This document shows positions 1 to 13,144 of a stretch of 64,000 nucleotides of DNA, in pieces. The stretch covers positions 248,001 to 312,000 of the forward strand of contig NZ_BEWN01000004.1 of NCBI RefSeq assembly GCF_002723955.1, read 5' to 3'. The position numbers and the translations under genes were made by a program. This DNA comes from Gluconobacter frateurii (GTDB lineage: Bacteria > Pseudomonadota > Alphaproteobacteria > Acetobacterales > Acetobacteraceae). Numbering within the stretch: position 1 is the first letter of the stretch; each line of letters opens with the position of its first letter. The notes beneath the pieces were generated by a model. It was not told where the DNA came from and searched no databases. It worked only from the letters and a program-made list of their open reading frames with translations.

Positions 1-514
1 CAATCAGCAGGCCGTCATGACCCTGAAAGATGATGGCAATCGCATAAGCGCCTTCAAGGCGCTTGATGGCGGCAAAAGCAGCGTCCCGAGGTGTTTTGCC
101 CTGATCCAGATAGAAATCGACCAGATGGGCGACTGTTTCTGAATCCGTATCGGACAGGAAAATACGGCCCTGTGCTTCAAGCTCGGCCTTTAGCGTGGCG
201 AAGTTCTCGATAATCCCGTTATGAACGATCGCGACCCGGCCAGCAGCGTGCGGATGAGCGTTGGTCTCGGTCGGTGCGCCGTGAGTGGCCCACCTTGTGT
301 GGCCGATGCCTGTCGTGCCGCTGAGGGGCTCCGCCTTCAGAACAGCTTCCAGATTATCGAGCTTACCGGCTGCGCGACGACGATCAATGGTGCCATCCGC
401 AGACAGGGTGGCGATGCCAGCGGAATCATAGCCGCGGTATTCAAGCCGACGCAGCGCTTCGAAAACGATCGGGGTGGCTGGACGATGGCCTACAACGCCA
501 CAAATTCCACACAT
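1..514 (-). CDS. glmS: Glutamine-fructose-6-phosphate aminotransferase, N-terminal part
   Basis: Makes glucosamine-6-phosphate from fructose-6-phosphate and glutamine, the first step of UDP-GlcNAc synthesis for peptidoglycan and LPS. The first 171 codons are present and the rest runs off the left edge. The translation begins MCGICGVVG, so Cys2 becomes the N-terminal nucleophile of a class II (Ntn) glutamine amidotransferase. The family motifs LEYRGYDSAG, HTRWATHG and HNGIIEN follow. The ATG overlaps the glmU stop codon (TGATG), so the gene is translationally coupled behind glmU, the pathway's later bifunctional enzyme. The sugar isomerase (SIS) domains lie outside the window. Confidence 0.97.
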   Translation of the reverse strand, partial: MCGICGVVGHRPATPIVFEALRRLEYRGYDSAGIATLSADGTIDRRRAAGKLDNLEAVLKAEPLSGTTGIGHTRWATHGAPTETNAHPHAAGRVAIVHNGIIENFATLKAELEAQGRIFLSDTDSETVAHLVDFYLDQGKTPRDAAFAAIKRLEGAYAIAIIFQGHDGLLI

Positions 515-1848
515 CAGCCCTGCTCCTTTTTGGCTTTAAGGGTCTGTTTGATCTCAAGACCTCGACCTGGTTTGACGACCTGACGTGCTCGTCCGAACGC
601 CAGACCTTCCGCTGGGACGTCTTCCGTGATGGTGCTTCCCGCAGCGATCAGCGCGTCGTCTCCAATCGTGACGGGTGCCACGAGAATGGAGTCCGACCCG
701 ATGAAGTTGCGTTCACCGATGATGGTGCGATGCTTGAAGTACCCATCGTAGTTGCAGGTTACGGTCCCTGCCCCGACATTGGTCTCCGCGCCGACGGACG
801 CATCGCCCAGATAGGTCAGATGATTGGCTTTTGCGCCGCGACCAAGATCGACATTCTTGAGCTCGACAAAATTTCCAACATGCGTGTCTGCGGCGCAGAC
901 CGTGCCGGGACGCAGACGGGCATAGGGGCCAATCATGGCGTCATCACCGACTGTACATCCTTCAAGATGTGAGAACGCTCGGATCAACGCGCCGCTGCGC
1001 ACTGTCACGCCCGGTCCGAAAAAGACGTTTGGTTCAACAACTACGTCAGCTTCCAGCACCGTGTCTGTACTGAAGAAGGTAGTCTCGGGAGATACGAGCG
1101 TCACACCGGCGTCCATGGCGGCAGTCCGAAGGCGCGCCTGAAGTGTCGCTTCTGCCTGCGCCAATTCTGCTCGGGAATTGACGCCTGCCAACTCGCTTTC
1201 GGGAGCTTCAACGCATTGCACCCCCCCTTGGGCTGCGGCCATGGCGACAACGTCCGTCAGGTAATATTCACCCTGTGCGTTGTTGTTATCGACAGCAGCG
1301 AGCCACTTCCGAAAGTCGTCTGCACCCGCGCACATGACGCCTGCATTGCACAGCGTAATCTCTCGCTCGTCTTCGGTTGCGTCCTTGAATTCTACAATCC
1401 GGCTGACACGGCCTTGCTCTTCGACAATCCGGCCGTAACGACCTGGATTGGCGGGACGCATCCCAAGAAGTGCAAGACTTGCGCCGCTCTGGCGAGCTGC
1501 TGTGAGTTTGCGCATCGTTTCAGCGATAATCAGAGGGTTGTCAGCATACAGAACGGCAATATCCCCTTCCCCGAAAAGGTCTTTTGCCATGTTGGTGGCG
1601 TGCGCCGTTCCCAGGCGATCGGTCTGCACGACCGTTCGGCAGGGCTGAACGGCTCGTTCAAGTTCGGGCATATCCGGCCCAACCACCACAACCACATCGT
1701 CAAAGACTTCGCGGGCAGTCTCGATCAGGTGTGTGATCATTGGGCGGTTCCCAAGACGATGCAAAGCCTTGGGAAGGCGGGACTTCATGCGCGTGCCGAG
1801 GCCCGCTGCAAGGATGATGGCTGTGGTGTGGCGTGCGGTATTGGTCAT
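514..1848 (-). CDS. glmU: Bifunctional UDP-N-acetylglucosamine pyrophosphorylase / glucosamine-1-phosphate acetyltransferase
   Basis: Acetylates glucosamine-1-phosphate and couples it to UTP, giving UDP-GlcNAc. The 444-residue protein is close to the usual 450-460. The N-terminal Rossmann-like nucleotidyltransferase domain carries LAAGLGTRMKSRLPKALH near residue 14-30. From about residue 240 a left-handed beta-helix of hexapeptide repeats follows, including the acetyl-CoA and active-site region (NHLTYLGDASVGAETNVGAG, NYDG). It is upstream of glmS on the same strand with a one-base stop/start overlap, so the two form one operon. Start is ATG at 1848. Confidence 0.98.
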   Translation of the reverse strand: MTNTARHTTAIILAAGLGTRMKSRLPKALHRLGNRPMITHLIETAREVFDDVVVVVGPDMPELERAVQPCRTVVQTDRLGTAHATNMAKDLFGEGDIAVLYADNPLIIAETMRKLTAARQSGASLALLGMRPANPGRYGRIVEEQGRVSRIVEFKDATEDEREITLCNAGVMCAGADDFRKWLAAVDNNNAQGEYYLTDVVAMAAAQGGVQCVEAPESELAGVNSRAELAQAEATLQARLRTAAMDAGVTLVSPETTFFSTDTVLEADVVVEPNVFFGPGVTVRSGALIRAFSHLEGCTVGDDAMIGPYARLRPGTVCAADTHVGNFVELKNVDLGRGAKANHLTYLGDASVGAETNVGAGTVTCNYDGYFKHRTIIGERNFIGSDSILVAPVTIGDDALIAAGSTITEDVPAEGLAFGRARQVVKPGRGLEIKQTLKAKKEQG

Positions 1849-1925
1849 GTTCCGTCCCGGGTATCCAAACCACGCCAGTTCGTCAAACGATGGGTGAGCG
1901 ATACCCCATCACTTCGGATTGCCGT

Positions 1926-6371
<4,446 letters not shown>

Positions 6372-6381
6372 TGCAGACCGA

Positions 6382-7506
6382 TCAGACCCGCATCGGCATC
6401 AGAACATACAGGGCAGACGGAGACGCCGTATCGCGCACCAGTGTTGGGGCGGAACTGTCTGCAAAAGCAAATTCGACCTCAACGTCAATCTGGTCCGTGA
6501 TGTCTGTCAGGTAACGGGCCTGGAAACCTATTTCGATCGGCGGTGCGTCATACGTCACCGTGCTGTCATCCAGCTCTTCATGTGCCACCCCCTGATCGGG
6601 GCTGATGGCAGAGAGCGTCAGCATGTTGTGTGTGACTGACAGCTTCACTGGGCGTGAGCGCTCCTGACTGATGGCGGCAACACGCCCCACCGCCGCAGCG
6701 AAGTCTTTTTTCGTGATGCGAAGAATACGGTCATTACCCTTGGGAATGACGCGCTCGTATTCTGGAAATGTACCGTCAATGAGCTTGGACGTCAGCAGAA
6801 CGGGTCCGGCCTGAAACTGGATGCGCGTGTCTGAAAGGGACACTTCCAGATCGGCCGCACCTTCATCCAAAAGCTTGCGAAGTTCTGCAACTGTCTTGCG
6901 AGGAATGATGACACCCGGCATGCCACGGGCGCCTTCAGGCAGTTCCGTTTCCACGCGGGCCAGACGGTGACCGTCCGTAGCAACGGCGCGCAGCATGGGG
7001 AATGTGCCGCCTTCAGCCACGTGCAGGTAGATACCGTTCAGGTAGTAGCGTGTTTCCTCATTGGAAATCGCGAATTTGGTGCGGTCGATCAGGCCACGGA
7101 GCGTTGCTGCCGGGATACGGAAACGATGTGGCAGGTCTCCAGCGACCATGGCCGGAAAATCATCTACCGGCAGAACGTTGAGGCTTGTTGCGTAACGTCC
7201 TGCCCGCAGAGCGAGTGGCGCGTCGCTTTCCGGGTGATCGAATTCGATTTCCACGCCATCTGGCAGCTTGCGGACGATTTCGAACAGCACGGCAGCAGGC
7301 ACGGTGGTGGAGCCAAGGCGCTCACCGGTGGCTGCGATGTCTTCGACGACAGCAATTTCCATATCCGTAGCTGTCAGGCGAAGGATATCACCTTCATAGG
7401 ACAGCAGGACGTTCGCCAGGATGGGAATGGTGTTCCGCTTTTCTGCAACGCCATGAATATGCGCCAGGGCCCGTTGCAGCAGGGTGCGGTCAACCTTGAA
7501 TTTCAT
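6382..7506 (-). CDS. dnaN: DNA polymerase III beta subunit (sliding clamp)
   Basis: Ring-shaped clamp that tethers DNA polymerase III to the template and recruits many repair proteins. I place the start at 7506 (MKFKVDRTLLQRALAHIHG), because this matches the family N-terminus and AGGGA lies about 8 bases upstream; an in-frame extension to 7560 looks untranslated. The resulting 374 residues fit the family. The C-terminus ends ALYVLMPMRV, the usual conserved M-P-M-R/L-V clamp ending. It sits between dnaA (97 bases upstream) and recF. Confidence 0.97.
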   Translation of the reverse strand: MKFKVDRTLLQRALAHIHGVAEKRNTIPILANVLLSYEGDILRLTATDMEIAVVEDIAATGERLGSTTVPAAVLFEIVRKLPDGVEIEFDHPESDAPLALRAGRYATSLNVLPVDDFPAMVAGDLPHRFRIPAATLRGLIDRTKFAISNEETRYYLNGIYLHVAEGGTFPMLRAVATDGHRLARVETELPEGARGMPGVIIPRKTVAELRKLLDEGAADLEVSLSDTRIQFQAGPVLLTSKLIDGTFPEYERVIPKGNDRILRITKKDFAAAVGRVAAISQERSRPVKLSVTHNMLTLSAISPDQGVAHEELDDSTVTYDAPPIEIGFQARYLTDITDQIDVEVEFAFADSSAPTLVRDTASPSALYVLMPMRV

Positions 7507-7603
7507 CGTTTTTTTCCCTGGGTCGGCAATCTTTAAGTTTTGCCGTTTCTTAGCAGACACCCGCTTGCGGTGAAAGATACCGATAGCGGGTTGTCGTCCC
7601 TAC

Positions 7604-9019
7604 TTAGCCCTCAAGCATCCGGCGCATCAGCTCGACGTCTTCTGCGAAAGACGTATCCTGCTCCATCAGTTCTGCAACACGGTTCACGGCGTGCATGACG
7701 GTCGTGTGATCGCGGTTGCCGAATTTGCGTCCGATTTCCGGGAGGGATCGGCTGGTCAGTTGCTTGGCGAGGAACATAGCAACCTGACGTGGACGCGCTA
7801 CAGCTCGCGCGCGTCGTGCAGAAGACATGTCCGTCAGGCGGATATTCCAGTGTTCCGCAACCTTGCGCTGGATTTCCTCGATCGTTACGCGGCGGTCATG
7901 AGCCTTGAGCATGTCCTTGAGGACATCCTGCGTCGTATCGAGTGTGACTGGCCGGCCAACCAGATCGGCGTGGGCAATCAGGCGATTCAGTGCGCCTTCA
8001 AGCTCACGGACGTTTGTCGTGATCTTGTGTGCCAGGTATTCCAGAACCTTGGACGGAACATGCGTGCCAGAGGCCTTGGCTTTCGCTTCCAGAATGGAAA
8101 TGCGGAGTTCGAAGGTTGTGGCATGAATGTCTGCGACCATGCCACAGCCCAGACGTGTTCTCAGACGATCTTCAAGGCCTGACAGATCAGACGGGCTTTT
8201 ATCCGCGCTGACAATGATCTGACGTCCGGCATCGACGAGGGCATTGAACGTATGGAAGAATTCTTCCTGCGTGTTGTCCTTGCCAATCAGGAACTGAAGG
8301 TCGTCGATCATCAGAACGTCAACGGAGCGCAACTGCTCCTTGAATTCCATGGTGGACTGGGAGCGGATGGCTGCGATGAAGCGGTACATGAACTTCTCGG
8401 CTGACATGTAGGCAACCGAGACATTGCCTGTTTTCGTCAGTTCCGAACCGATGGCATGCATAAGATGTGTTTTGCCGAGACCGACGCCGCCATAAAGGAA
8501 AAGCGGGTTAAAGCCAGGGCTGGAGGGCTTTTCAGCCACACGACGGGCGCAGGCATATGCAAATTCGTTCGGCTTACCAACGACGAAACTGTCGAAGGAA
8601 AAACGTGGGTCCAGAGGGACGGCAAGATCGCTGCGAACTTCGTGACTGACTGCAACCTGGGCCGTAACTTCTTCGACGGTGCTGTCGCTTTCCGTATCGA
8701 CGGACGGGGGAACTTCGGGCAGGCCACGTTTGACCTGGAGTTCAATACCCTGAACATCCGTACGCTCGGTGCGCCATAGCGTCTGAAGGCGTTCTTCGTA
8801 CTGGCTGCGAACCCAGTCCCGAAGGAATCGGGTCGGTAGATACAGGATGAGTTCACCATCCTCGATCGGACCCAGAACGATCTGCCGAAGCCAGGTGCGA
8901 TATTCGACTTCGCCGACTTCGCCTTTCAGCTTTTCACGAACTTTGTGCCAGGAGGCTTCCAGAGGGCTCGCCGAGCCGGGGGCGGAGGCGCTGGCGTCCA
9001 GATACTGAGCGTTTTCCAC
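7604..9019 (-). CDS. dnaA: Chromosomal replication initiator protein DnaA
   Basis: AAA+ initiator that binds oriC and unwinds it. The 471-residue protein has the N-terminal DnaB-interaction domain (WHKVREKLKGEVGEVEYRTW), a linker, the AAA+ domain with Walker A GGVGLGKTHLMHAIG and Walker B VLMIDDLQFL, and the C-terminal helix-turn-helix with the DnaA signature GRKFGNRDHTTVMHAVNRV. The start is GTG at 9019, preceded by a GGGGG run about 9 bases upstream. A 260-base leader lies upstream with two small hairpins. Downstream are dnaN, recF and gyrB on the same strand. Confidence 0.98.
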   Translation of the reverse strand: MENAQYLDASASAPGSASPLEASWHKVREKLKGEVGEVEYRTWLRQIVLGPIEDGELILYLPTRFLRDWVRSQYEERLQTLWRTERTDVQGIELQVKRGLPEVPPSVDTESDSTVEEVTAQVAVSHEVRSDLAVPLDPRFSFDSFVVGKPNEFAYACARRVAEKPSSPGFNPLFLYGGVGLGKTHLMHAIGSELTKTGNVSVAYMSAEKFMYRFIAAIRSQSTMEFKEQLRSVDVLMIDDLQFLIGKDNTQEEFFHTFNALVDAGRQIIVSADKSPSDLSGLEDRLRTRLGCGMVADIHATTFELRISILEAKAKASGTHVPSKVLEYLAHKITTNVRELEGALNRLIAHADLVGRPVTLDTTQDVLKDMLKAHDRRVTIEEIQRKVAEHWNIRLTDMSSARRARAVARPRQVAMFLAKQLTSRSLPEIGRKFGNRDHTTVMHAVNRVAELMEQDTSFAEDVELMRRMLEG

Positions 9020-9274
9020 CTATGGTACCCCCTTTCATTTCTGCCCCGAATGCGGTGGGGCATCTGTCATGGTTCCCTGCGCGCAGGGTAGATACGTCTT
9101 CAACGGGAAGCGGCCACGCAGGATTGTGCGGCGCTTCAAAAAAGCTGACGCTTTCCGGAGAAAACAGAGCCTCTGGCACTGAACTTGATCTGGTAGGATA
9201 GGCTTCTGCCCAGACCGAAGCAAGCTGGAACACGAAAGGTTCAGAGATGCCGAGGTGAGGTGTTGCAGTATGGT
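9020..9274 (-). other. dnaA leader/promoter region, no gene seen
   Basis: Non-coding stretch between the rpsT terminator and dnaA. It holds a perfect 14-base palindrome at 9075-9088 (CCCTGCGCGCAGGG) and a 6-bp stem with a 9-base loop at 9042-9062 (TGCCCC/GGGGCA), both close to the dnaA GTG. I saw no TTATCCACA-type DnaA box on either strand and no A/T-rich unwinding region, so this does not look like oriC. Confidence 0.5.
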
Positions 9275-9311
9275 CAAAAAAGAACGCGCTCCTGGAAGGG
9301 AGCGCGTTCTT
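9275..9311 (-). terminator. Rho-independent terminator of rpsT
   Basis: Perfect 13-bp stem (9280-9292 with 9299-9311, AAGAACGCGCTCC) around a 6-base loop. On the minus strand it is followed by a T run at 9275-9281. It begins 24 bases beyond the rpsT stop codon and separates rpsT from dnaA. Confidence 0.9.
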
Positions 9312-9334
9312 CAGTTCATACCCTGCAAAGGGGC

Positions 9335-9604
9335 TCAGGCGGTTGCCAGAGCCTTGATGCGAGCAGACAGACGGGACAGCTTGCGGCTGATCGTGTTCTT
9401 TGCGACGACGCCCTTGCCGGCAGCGCGCTGCATTTCAGGCTGTGCAACCTTGTATGCTTCGGCAGCAGCCGTCTTGTCGCCGGACTGGATGGCCTGTTCG
9501 ACCTTCTTGATGAAGGTACGCATACGGGACATGCGGGCCACGTTGCGCTCGCGGCGGCGTTCGTTCTGACGGATGCGCTTACGGGCAGAAGCTGTATTTG
9601 CCAT
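9335..9604 (-). CDS. rpsT: 30S ribosomal protein S20
   Basis: Small-subunit ribosomal protein that binds 16S rRNA. The 89 residues begin [21 protein letters not shown], the typical basic S20 start, and the helical body ([18 protein letters not shown]) and Ala/Lys-rich C-terminus ([23 protein letters not shown]) match the family. It lies directly upstream of dnaA on the same strand, an order shared with other Alphaproteobacteria, but a strong terminator ends its transcript first. Confidence 0.97.
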   Translation of the reverse strand: MANTASARKRIRQNERRRERNVARMSRMRTFIKKVEQAIQSGDKTAAAEAYKVAQPEMQRAAGKGVVAKNTISRKLSRLSARIKALATA

Positions 9605-9728
9605 GGATCTTTCGGTTCAGTTAGCGGTCTTGTCGCGGAAAATGATTGGCGCCCTCTACCCGTCATGAACGGGGACGTCAAGCGTTTTACACATTTTATA
9701 CACACTGGGCGCTCGGTATATGCCGCCC

Positions 9729-10562
9729 TTATTTCTGGCAGTTCGCGCAGTAGAACGTGGAGCGCCCCCCCTGTGTGATGCGCGAGACAGTATAGCCTGT
9801 TCCGCAGTGTGAACATGGCTCCCCTTCCCGTCCATAGACAAGGTGCAGGTCCTGAAAGCCACCCTTTGTGCCATCGGCCTGAACATAGTCTCTTAAAGAC
9901 GACCCTCCAGACGCGATGGCCTCTGTCAGAATGGTTCGTATGGAAGCGGCAAGGCTGTTCGCTTGCTCCTGACTAAGAGACATGGCCATGCGGGTGGGGT
10001 GGATGTGGCTGCGGAACAACGCCTCGCAGACATAAATATTACCGAGGCCTACAATCAGCCGCTGATCAAGGAGAGCAGTTTTGATCGGAGTGCGCTTGCC
10101 CTGCATGAGGCTGTGCAGATACGGGCCTGTCAGGTCTTCCGACAGTGGCTCAATGCCGAGACCACTCAGAAGACGGTGCGCGTTTTCCTGATCTGTTGGA
10201 ACAAGATCCACCATTCCGAACCGGCGTGGATCCACGAGACCCGCGCGGGCGCCGTTCTGCGTTTCCAGCACCAGATGTTCATGTTTGGATGGAGTCGTGT
10301 TCATCCCGGACGGGCCGAGGAGTAATCGGCCGGACATTCCCAGATGCAGCATCATGCTCGTGCCATTTCCGACGCGCATGAGAATATACTTCGCGCGGCG
10401 ATGAAAGGAGAGCACGTCCTGTCCCTCAAGCCGTTCCCGGAGATCCAAGGGAAATGGCCATCTGAGGTCAGGGCGGTTGACGGTAACGTGACGGATCCTC
10501 TGTCCTTCAAAGGCAGTGCGGAACCCACGCATGACGGTTTCGACTTCTGGAAGCTCTGGCAT
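9729..10562 (-). CDS. mutM: Formamidopyrimidine-DNA glycosylase
   Basis: Base-excision repair enzyme that removes 8-oxoguanine and formamidopyrimidines and nicks the AP site. The 277-residue protein starts MPELPEVETVMRGF, so Pro2 (Schiff-base nucleophile) and Glu3 are present. MMLHLGMSGRL, the helix-two-turn-helix (YVCEALFRSHIHP) and a C-terminal zinc finger (CSHCG ... CANCQK) complete the family pattern. Its start is only 30 bases from the divergent ubiE start, so the two promoters must lie within the opposite genes or be tightly packed. Confidence 0.97.
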   Translation of the reverse strand: MPELPEVETVMRGFRTAFEGQRIRHVTVNRPDLRWPFPLDLRERLEGQDVLSFHRRAKYILMRVGNGTSMMLHLGMSGRLLLGPSGMNTTPSKHEHLVLETQNGARAGLVDPRRFGMVDLVPTDQENAHRLLSGLGIEPLSEDLTGPYLHSLMQGKRTPIKTALLDQRLIVGLGNIYVCEALFRSHIHPTRMAMSLSQEQANSLAASIRTILTEAIASGGSSLRDYVQADGTKGGFQDLHLVYGREGEPCSHCGTGYTVSRITQGGRSTFYCANCQK

Positions 10563-10592
10563 GACTGGTCACAAAGATATATCGATTGCCCC

Positions 10593-11381
10593 ATGACCGA
10601 TAGCGCTGAACATAACGTCCCGCCCTTCCCGTCTTCCGAACAGACCGGAGACACCACGGATTTTGGTTACCGCAATGTCCCGCGGAACCAGAAGAAGACC
10701 ATGGTCAGGGAGGTGTTTGAGAGCGTCGCTGGCAAGTACGACATCATGAACGATGTCATGTCGCTGGGTATTCACCGCGTCTGGAAGCGGATCTTCGTTG
10801 GGATGCTCGGTGCGCGTCCCAACATGAAACTGCTGGATCTGGCGGGTGGAACGGGCGACATCACATTTGGCTGGCTGCGCGCTGGTGGTGGTCCGGCCAT
10901 CCTGTCAGACATCAATTCTGCCATGCTGTCCGTAGGGCGGGACCGCGCTATCAAAGCCGGCCTGATCGGCCAGATCGAAGTCTGTGTTGTTGATGCAGAA
11001 GCGATTCCCCTGCCTGATTGCTCTGTTGACCGCGTGACAATTGCCTTTGGCCTGCGGAATTGCACAGACAAGGATGCAGTGCTCCGTGAGGCACGCCGCG
11101 TGCTGAAGCCGGGTGGACGTTTCTTCTGTCTTGAGTTTTCCCGCGTGGAAATTGCTGCTCTTTCACCGGTTTATGACACCTGGTCCTTTAAAGTTCTGCC
11201 GAAGATGGGACAGTTGATCGCAAAGGATGCAGAGAGCTATCAGTATCTGGCAGAAAGCATTCGTATGTTCCCGGATCAGGAAACGCTTGCTCAGATGATG
11301 CGTGATGCAGGTCTGGAGCGCGTTCAGTACCGCAATCTGTCTGGTGGAATCGCGGCCATCCATTCTGGTTGGCGCCTGTAA
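10593..11381 (+). CDS. ubiE: Ubiquinone/menaquinone biosynthesis C-methyltransferase
   Basis: SAM-dependent C-methyltransferase of the quinone ring. I choose ATG 10593 (MTDSAEHNVPP), because an upstream extension in frame would overlap the divergent mutM gene and matches nothing. This gives 262 residues with YDIMNDVMSLGIHRVWKR, the SAM motif LLDLAGGTGD and the C-terminal GGIAAIHSGWRL, all typical of UbiE. coaBC starts 3 bases after its stop. The ubiB gene that often follows ubiE in relatives is absent here. Confidence 0.96.
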   Translation: MTDSAEHNVPPFPSSEQTGDTTDFGYRNVPRNQKKTMVREVFESVAGKYDIMNDVMSLGIHRVWKRIFVGMLGARPNMKLLDLAGGTGDITFGWLRAGGGPAILSDINSAMLSVGRDRAIKAGLIGQIEVCVVDAEAIPLPDCSVDRVTIAFGLRNCTDKDAVLREARRVLKPGGRFFCLEFSRVEIAALSPVYDTWSFKVLPKMGQLIAKDAESYQYLAESIRMFPDQETLAQMMRDAGLERVQYRNLSGGIAAIHSGWRL

Positions 11382-11384
11382 TCC

Positions 11385-12575
11385 ATGCGTCGCGTTCTGC
11401 TGATTGTTGGTGGAGGTATTGCAGCTTATCGGGCGCTCGAACTTGTACGCCTTCTGAAAGCTGATAATATTGCCGTCACCCCGGTCATGACAGACGCGGC
11501 CAAGGCGTTCATTACACCTCTCAGTCTGGAGGCCCTGTCTGGGGCGCGCGTGCATGACGCGCTTTTTGCACCCACGCAGGAAAGCGAAATCGGCCATATC
11601 GCGCTTGCAAGAAACGCGGGTCTCGTCGTGGTCTGCCCGGCTACGGCCAATCTCATGGCCCGCATGGCGCACGGTCTGGCGGATGATCTGGCAACCACGC
11701 TGCTTCTGGCGACGACAACCCCCATCCTGCTTGCGCCTGCCATGAATGTGCGCATGTGGGAGCACCCGGCAACGCAGGCTAATCTGGCGCTTCTTCGTCA
11801 ACGTGGCGTGCAGGTGGTGGGACCGGATGAGGGTAGCATGGCCTGTGGCGAGTTCGGGCCGGGGCGCCTGAGCCAGCCTGATGTCCTGCGGGACGCGATT
11901 GTGGCTGCCCTCACGCCAAACCAGTCTTTGGTCGGGCGCCATGCTCTTGTGACGGCTGGACCAACTGTCGAGCCTCTCGATCCTGTCCGTTTTATTTCCA
12001 ACCATTCGTCCGGCAAGCAGGGTTATGCAATCGCAGAAGCCCTTGCCGCCCTTGGGGCCCGGGTTACGCTTGTCAGTGGGCCTGTATCTCTTTCTGCGCC
12101 TGACAATGTGACCTGCGTAAAGGTGCAGACTGCGGAAGAAATGCTGGCGGCTTGTGAGGCTGCGCTTCCCGCAGATATCGCCGTGTGTACTGCTGCAGTC
12201 AGTGACTGGCGCGCCAGCGTTCCGGCTGGAAGCAAGATCAAGAAGACAGGCGATGGCCCTCCAACCCTCACTCTTGTTGAGAACCCGGATATTCTGGCCA
12301 CGCTGTGCCATCATGTCAGACGCCCCAAGCTGGTTGTCGGCTTTGCGGCAGAAACTGATGACGTTCTGGAGAACGCACTCGCCAAGCGTCAGCGGAAGGG
12401 GTGTGACTGGCTGATTGCCAACGATGTTCGTCGTGGAGTTTTTGGTGCGGACAGGAATCTTGTCAGTCTGATTGATGGCAGTGGTGTCGAGACATGGCCG
12501 GAGATGGACAAGTCAGCCGTTGCCGGGAAACTGGCGGAACGGATCGCTGAAACCTTCAGGTCTTCAACCTCCTGA
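11385..12575 (+). CDS. coaBC: Bifunctional phosphopantothenoylcysteine decarboxylase / phosphopantothenate-cysteine ligase
   Basis: Performs two consecutive steps of coenzyme A synthesis. The 396-residue protein has the N-terminal flavin-dependent CoaC domain ([25 protein letters not shown] substrate motif, [13 protein letters not shown] with the active-site Cys) and the C-terminal CoaB ligase domain ([46 protein letters not shown]). It sits between ubiE and dut in a compact plus-strand operon. Confidence 0.97.
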   Translation: MRRVLLIVGGGIAAYRALELVRLLKADNIAVTPVMTDAAKAFITPLSLEALSGARVHDALFAPTQESEIGHIALARNAGLVVVCPATANLMARMAHGLADDLATTLLLATTTPILLAPAMNVRMWEHPATQANLALLRQRGVQVVGPDEGSMACGEFGPGRLSQPDVLRDAIVAALTPNQSLVGRHALVTAGPTVEPLDPVRFISNHSSGKQGYAIAEALAALGARVTLVSGPVSLSAPDNVTCVKVQTAEEMLAACEAALPADIAVCTAAVSDWRASVPAGSKIKKTGDGPPTLTLVENPDILATLCHHVRRPKLVVGFAAETDDVLENALAKRQRKGCDWLIANDVRRGVFGADRNLVSLIDGSGVETWPEMDKSAVAGKLAERIAETFRSSTS

Positions 12576-12598
12576 AAATCCGGGATAAGAGAAGCGTC

Positions 12599-13054
12599 AT
12601 GACGACCGATCTGATTGATGTACGCATTACCCGCCTTCCTCATGCGGAAGGGCTTTCTCTCCCGTCCTATGCCACATCCGGGGCTGCCGGCTTCGATTTT
12701 GTGGCAGCCATTACCGACCCGATGACAATTGCACCGGGCAGCCGTGCACTGGTTCCGACCGGTCTGTGCATCGCCCTTCCCTCAGCTTACGAGCTTCAGG
12801 TGCGCCCGCGGTCTGGTCTGGCTCTGAAGCATGGCATTACCCTGCCCAATTCTCCCGGAACGATCGATGAAGATTACCGTGGTGAGATTGGCATTATTGT
12901 CATGAATGCCGGGACGGAACCTTTCACGATCGAACGTGGCACACGGATTGCTCAGGGCGTGCTGGCGCCTGTGTCGAGGCTACAGTGGCAGGAAGTTTCG
13001 TCTCTGGATGAAACGGAGCGTGGCGCAGGTGGTTTTGGTAGTACCGGCCACTGA
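12599..13054 (+). CDS. dut: Deoxyuridine 5'-triphosphate nucleotidohydrolase
   Basis: Trimeric dUTPase that hydrolyses dUTP to dUMP, keeping uracil out of DNA and feeding dTMP synthesis. The 151 residues contain the five conserved motifs: GAAGFDF (1), [11 protein letters not shown] (2), [12 protein letters not shown] (3), ERGTRIAQ (4) and the glycine-rich C-terminal [12 protein letters not shown] (5). It follows coaBC by 23 bases, an association seen in many Proteobacteria. Confidence 0.97.
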   Translation: MTTDLIDVRITRLPHAEGLSLPSYATSGAAGFDFVAAITDPMTIAPGSRALVPTGLCIALPSAYELQVRPRSGLALKHGITLPNSPGTIDEDYRGEIGIIVMNAGTEPFTIERGTRIAQGVLAPVSRLQWQEVSSLDETERGAGGFGSTGH

Positions 13055-13144
13055 GACGTTCTGGAATATGCAGAAAACACTTGAGCCTCCGGAAGAACCT
13101 TCCTTACTCTCGGTCACTCTGAAACCGGGAGGACAACGGTCATC

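Noticed and set aside
11163-12314. 383-codon open frame opposite ubiE/coaBC
   Set aside because: Rich in Arg/His/Gln as expected from reading the complement of a GC-rich gene; coaBC is certain on the plus strand.
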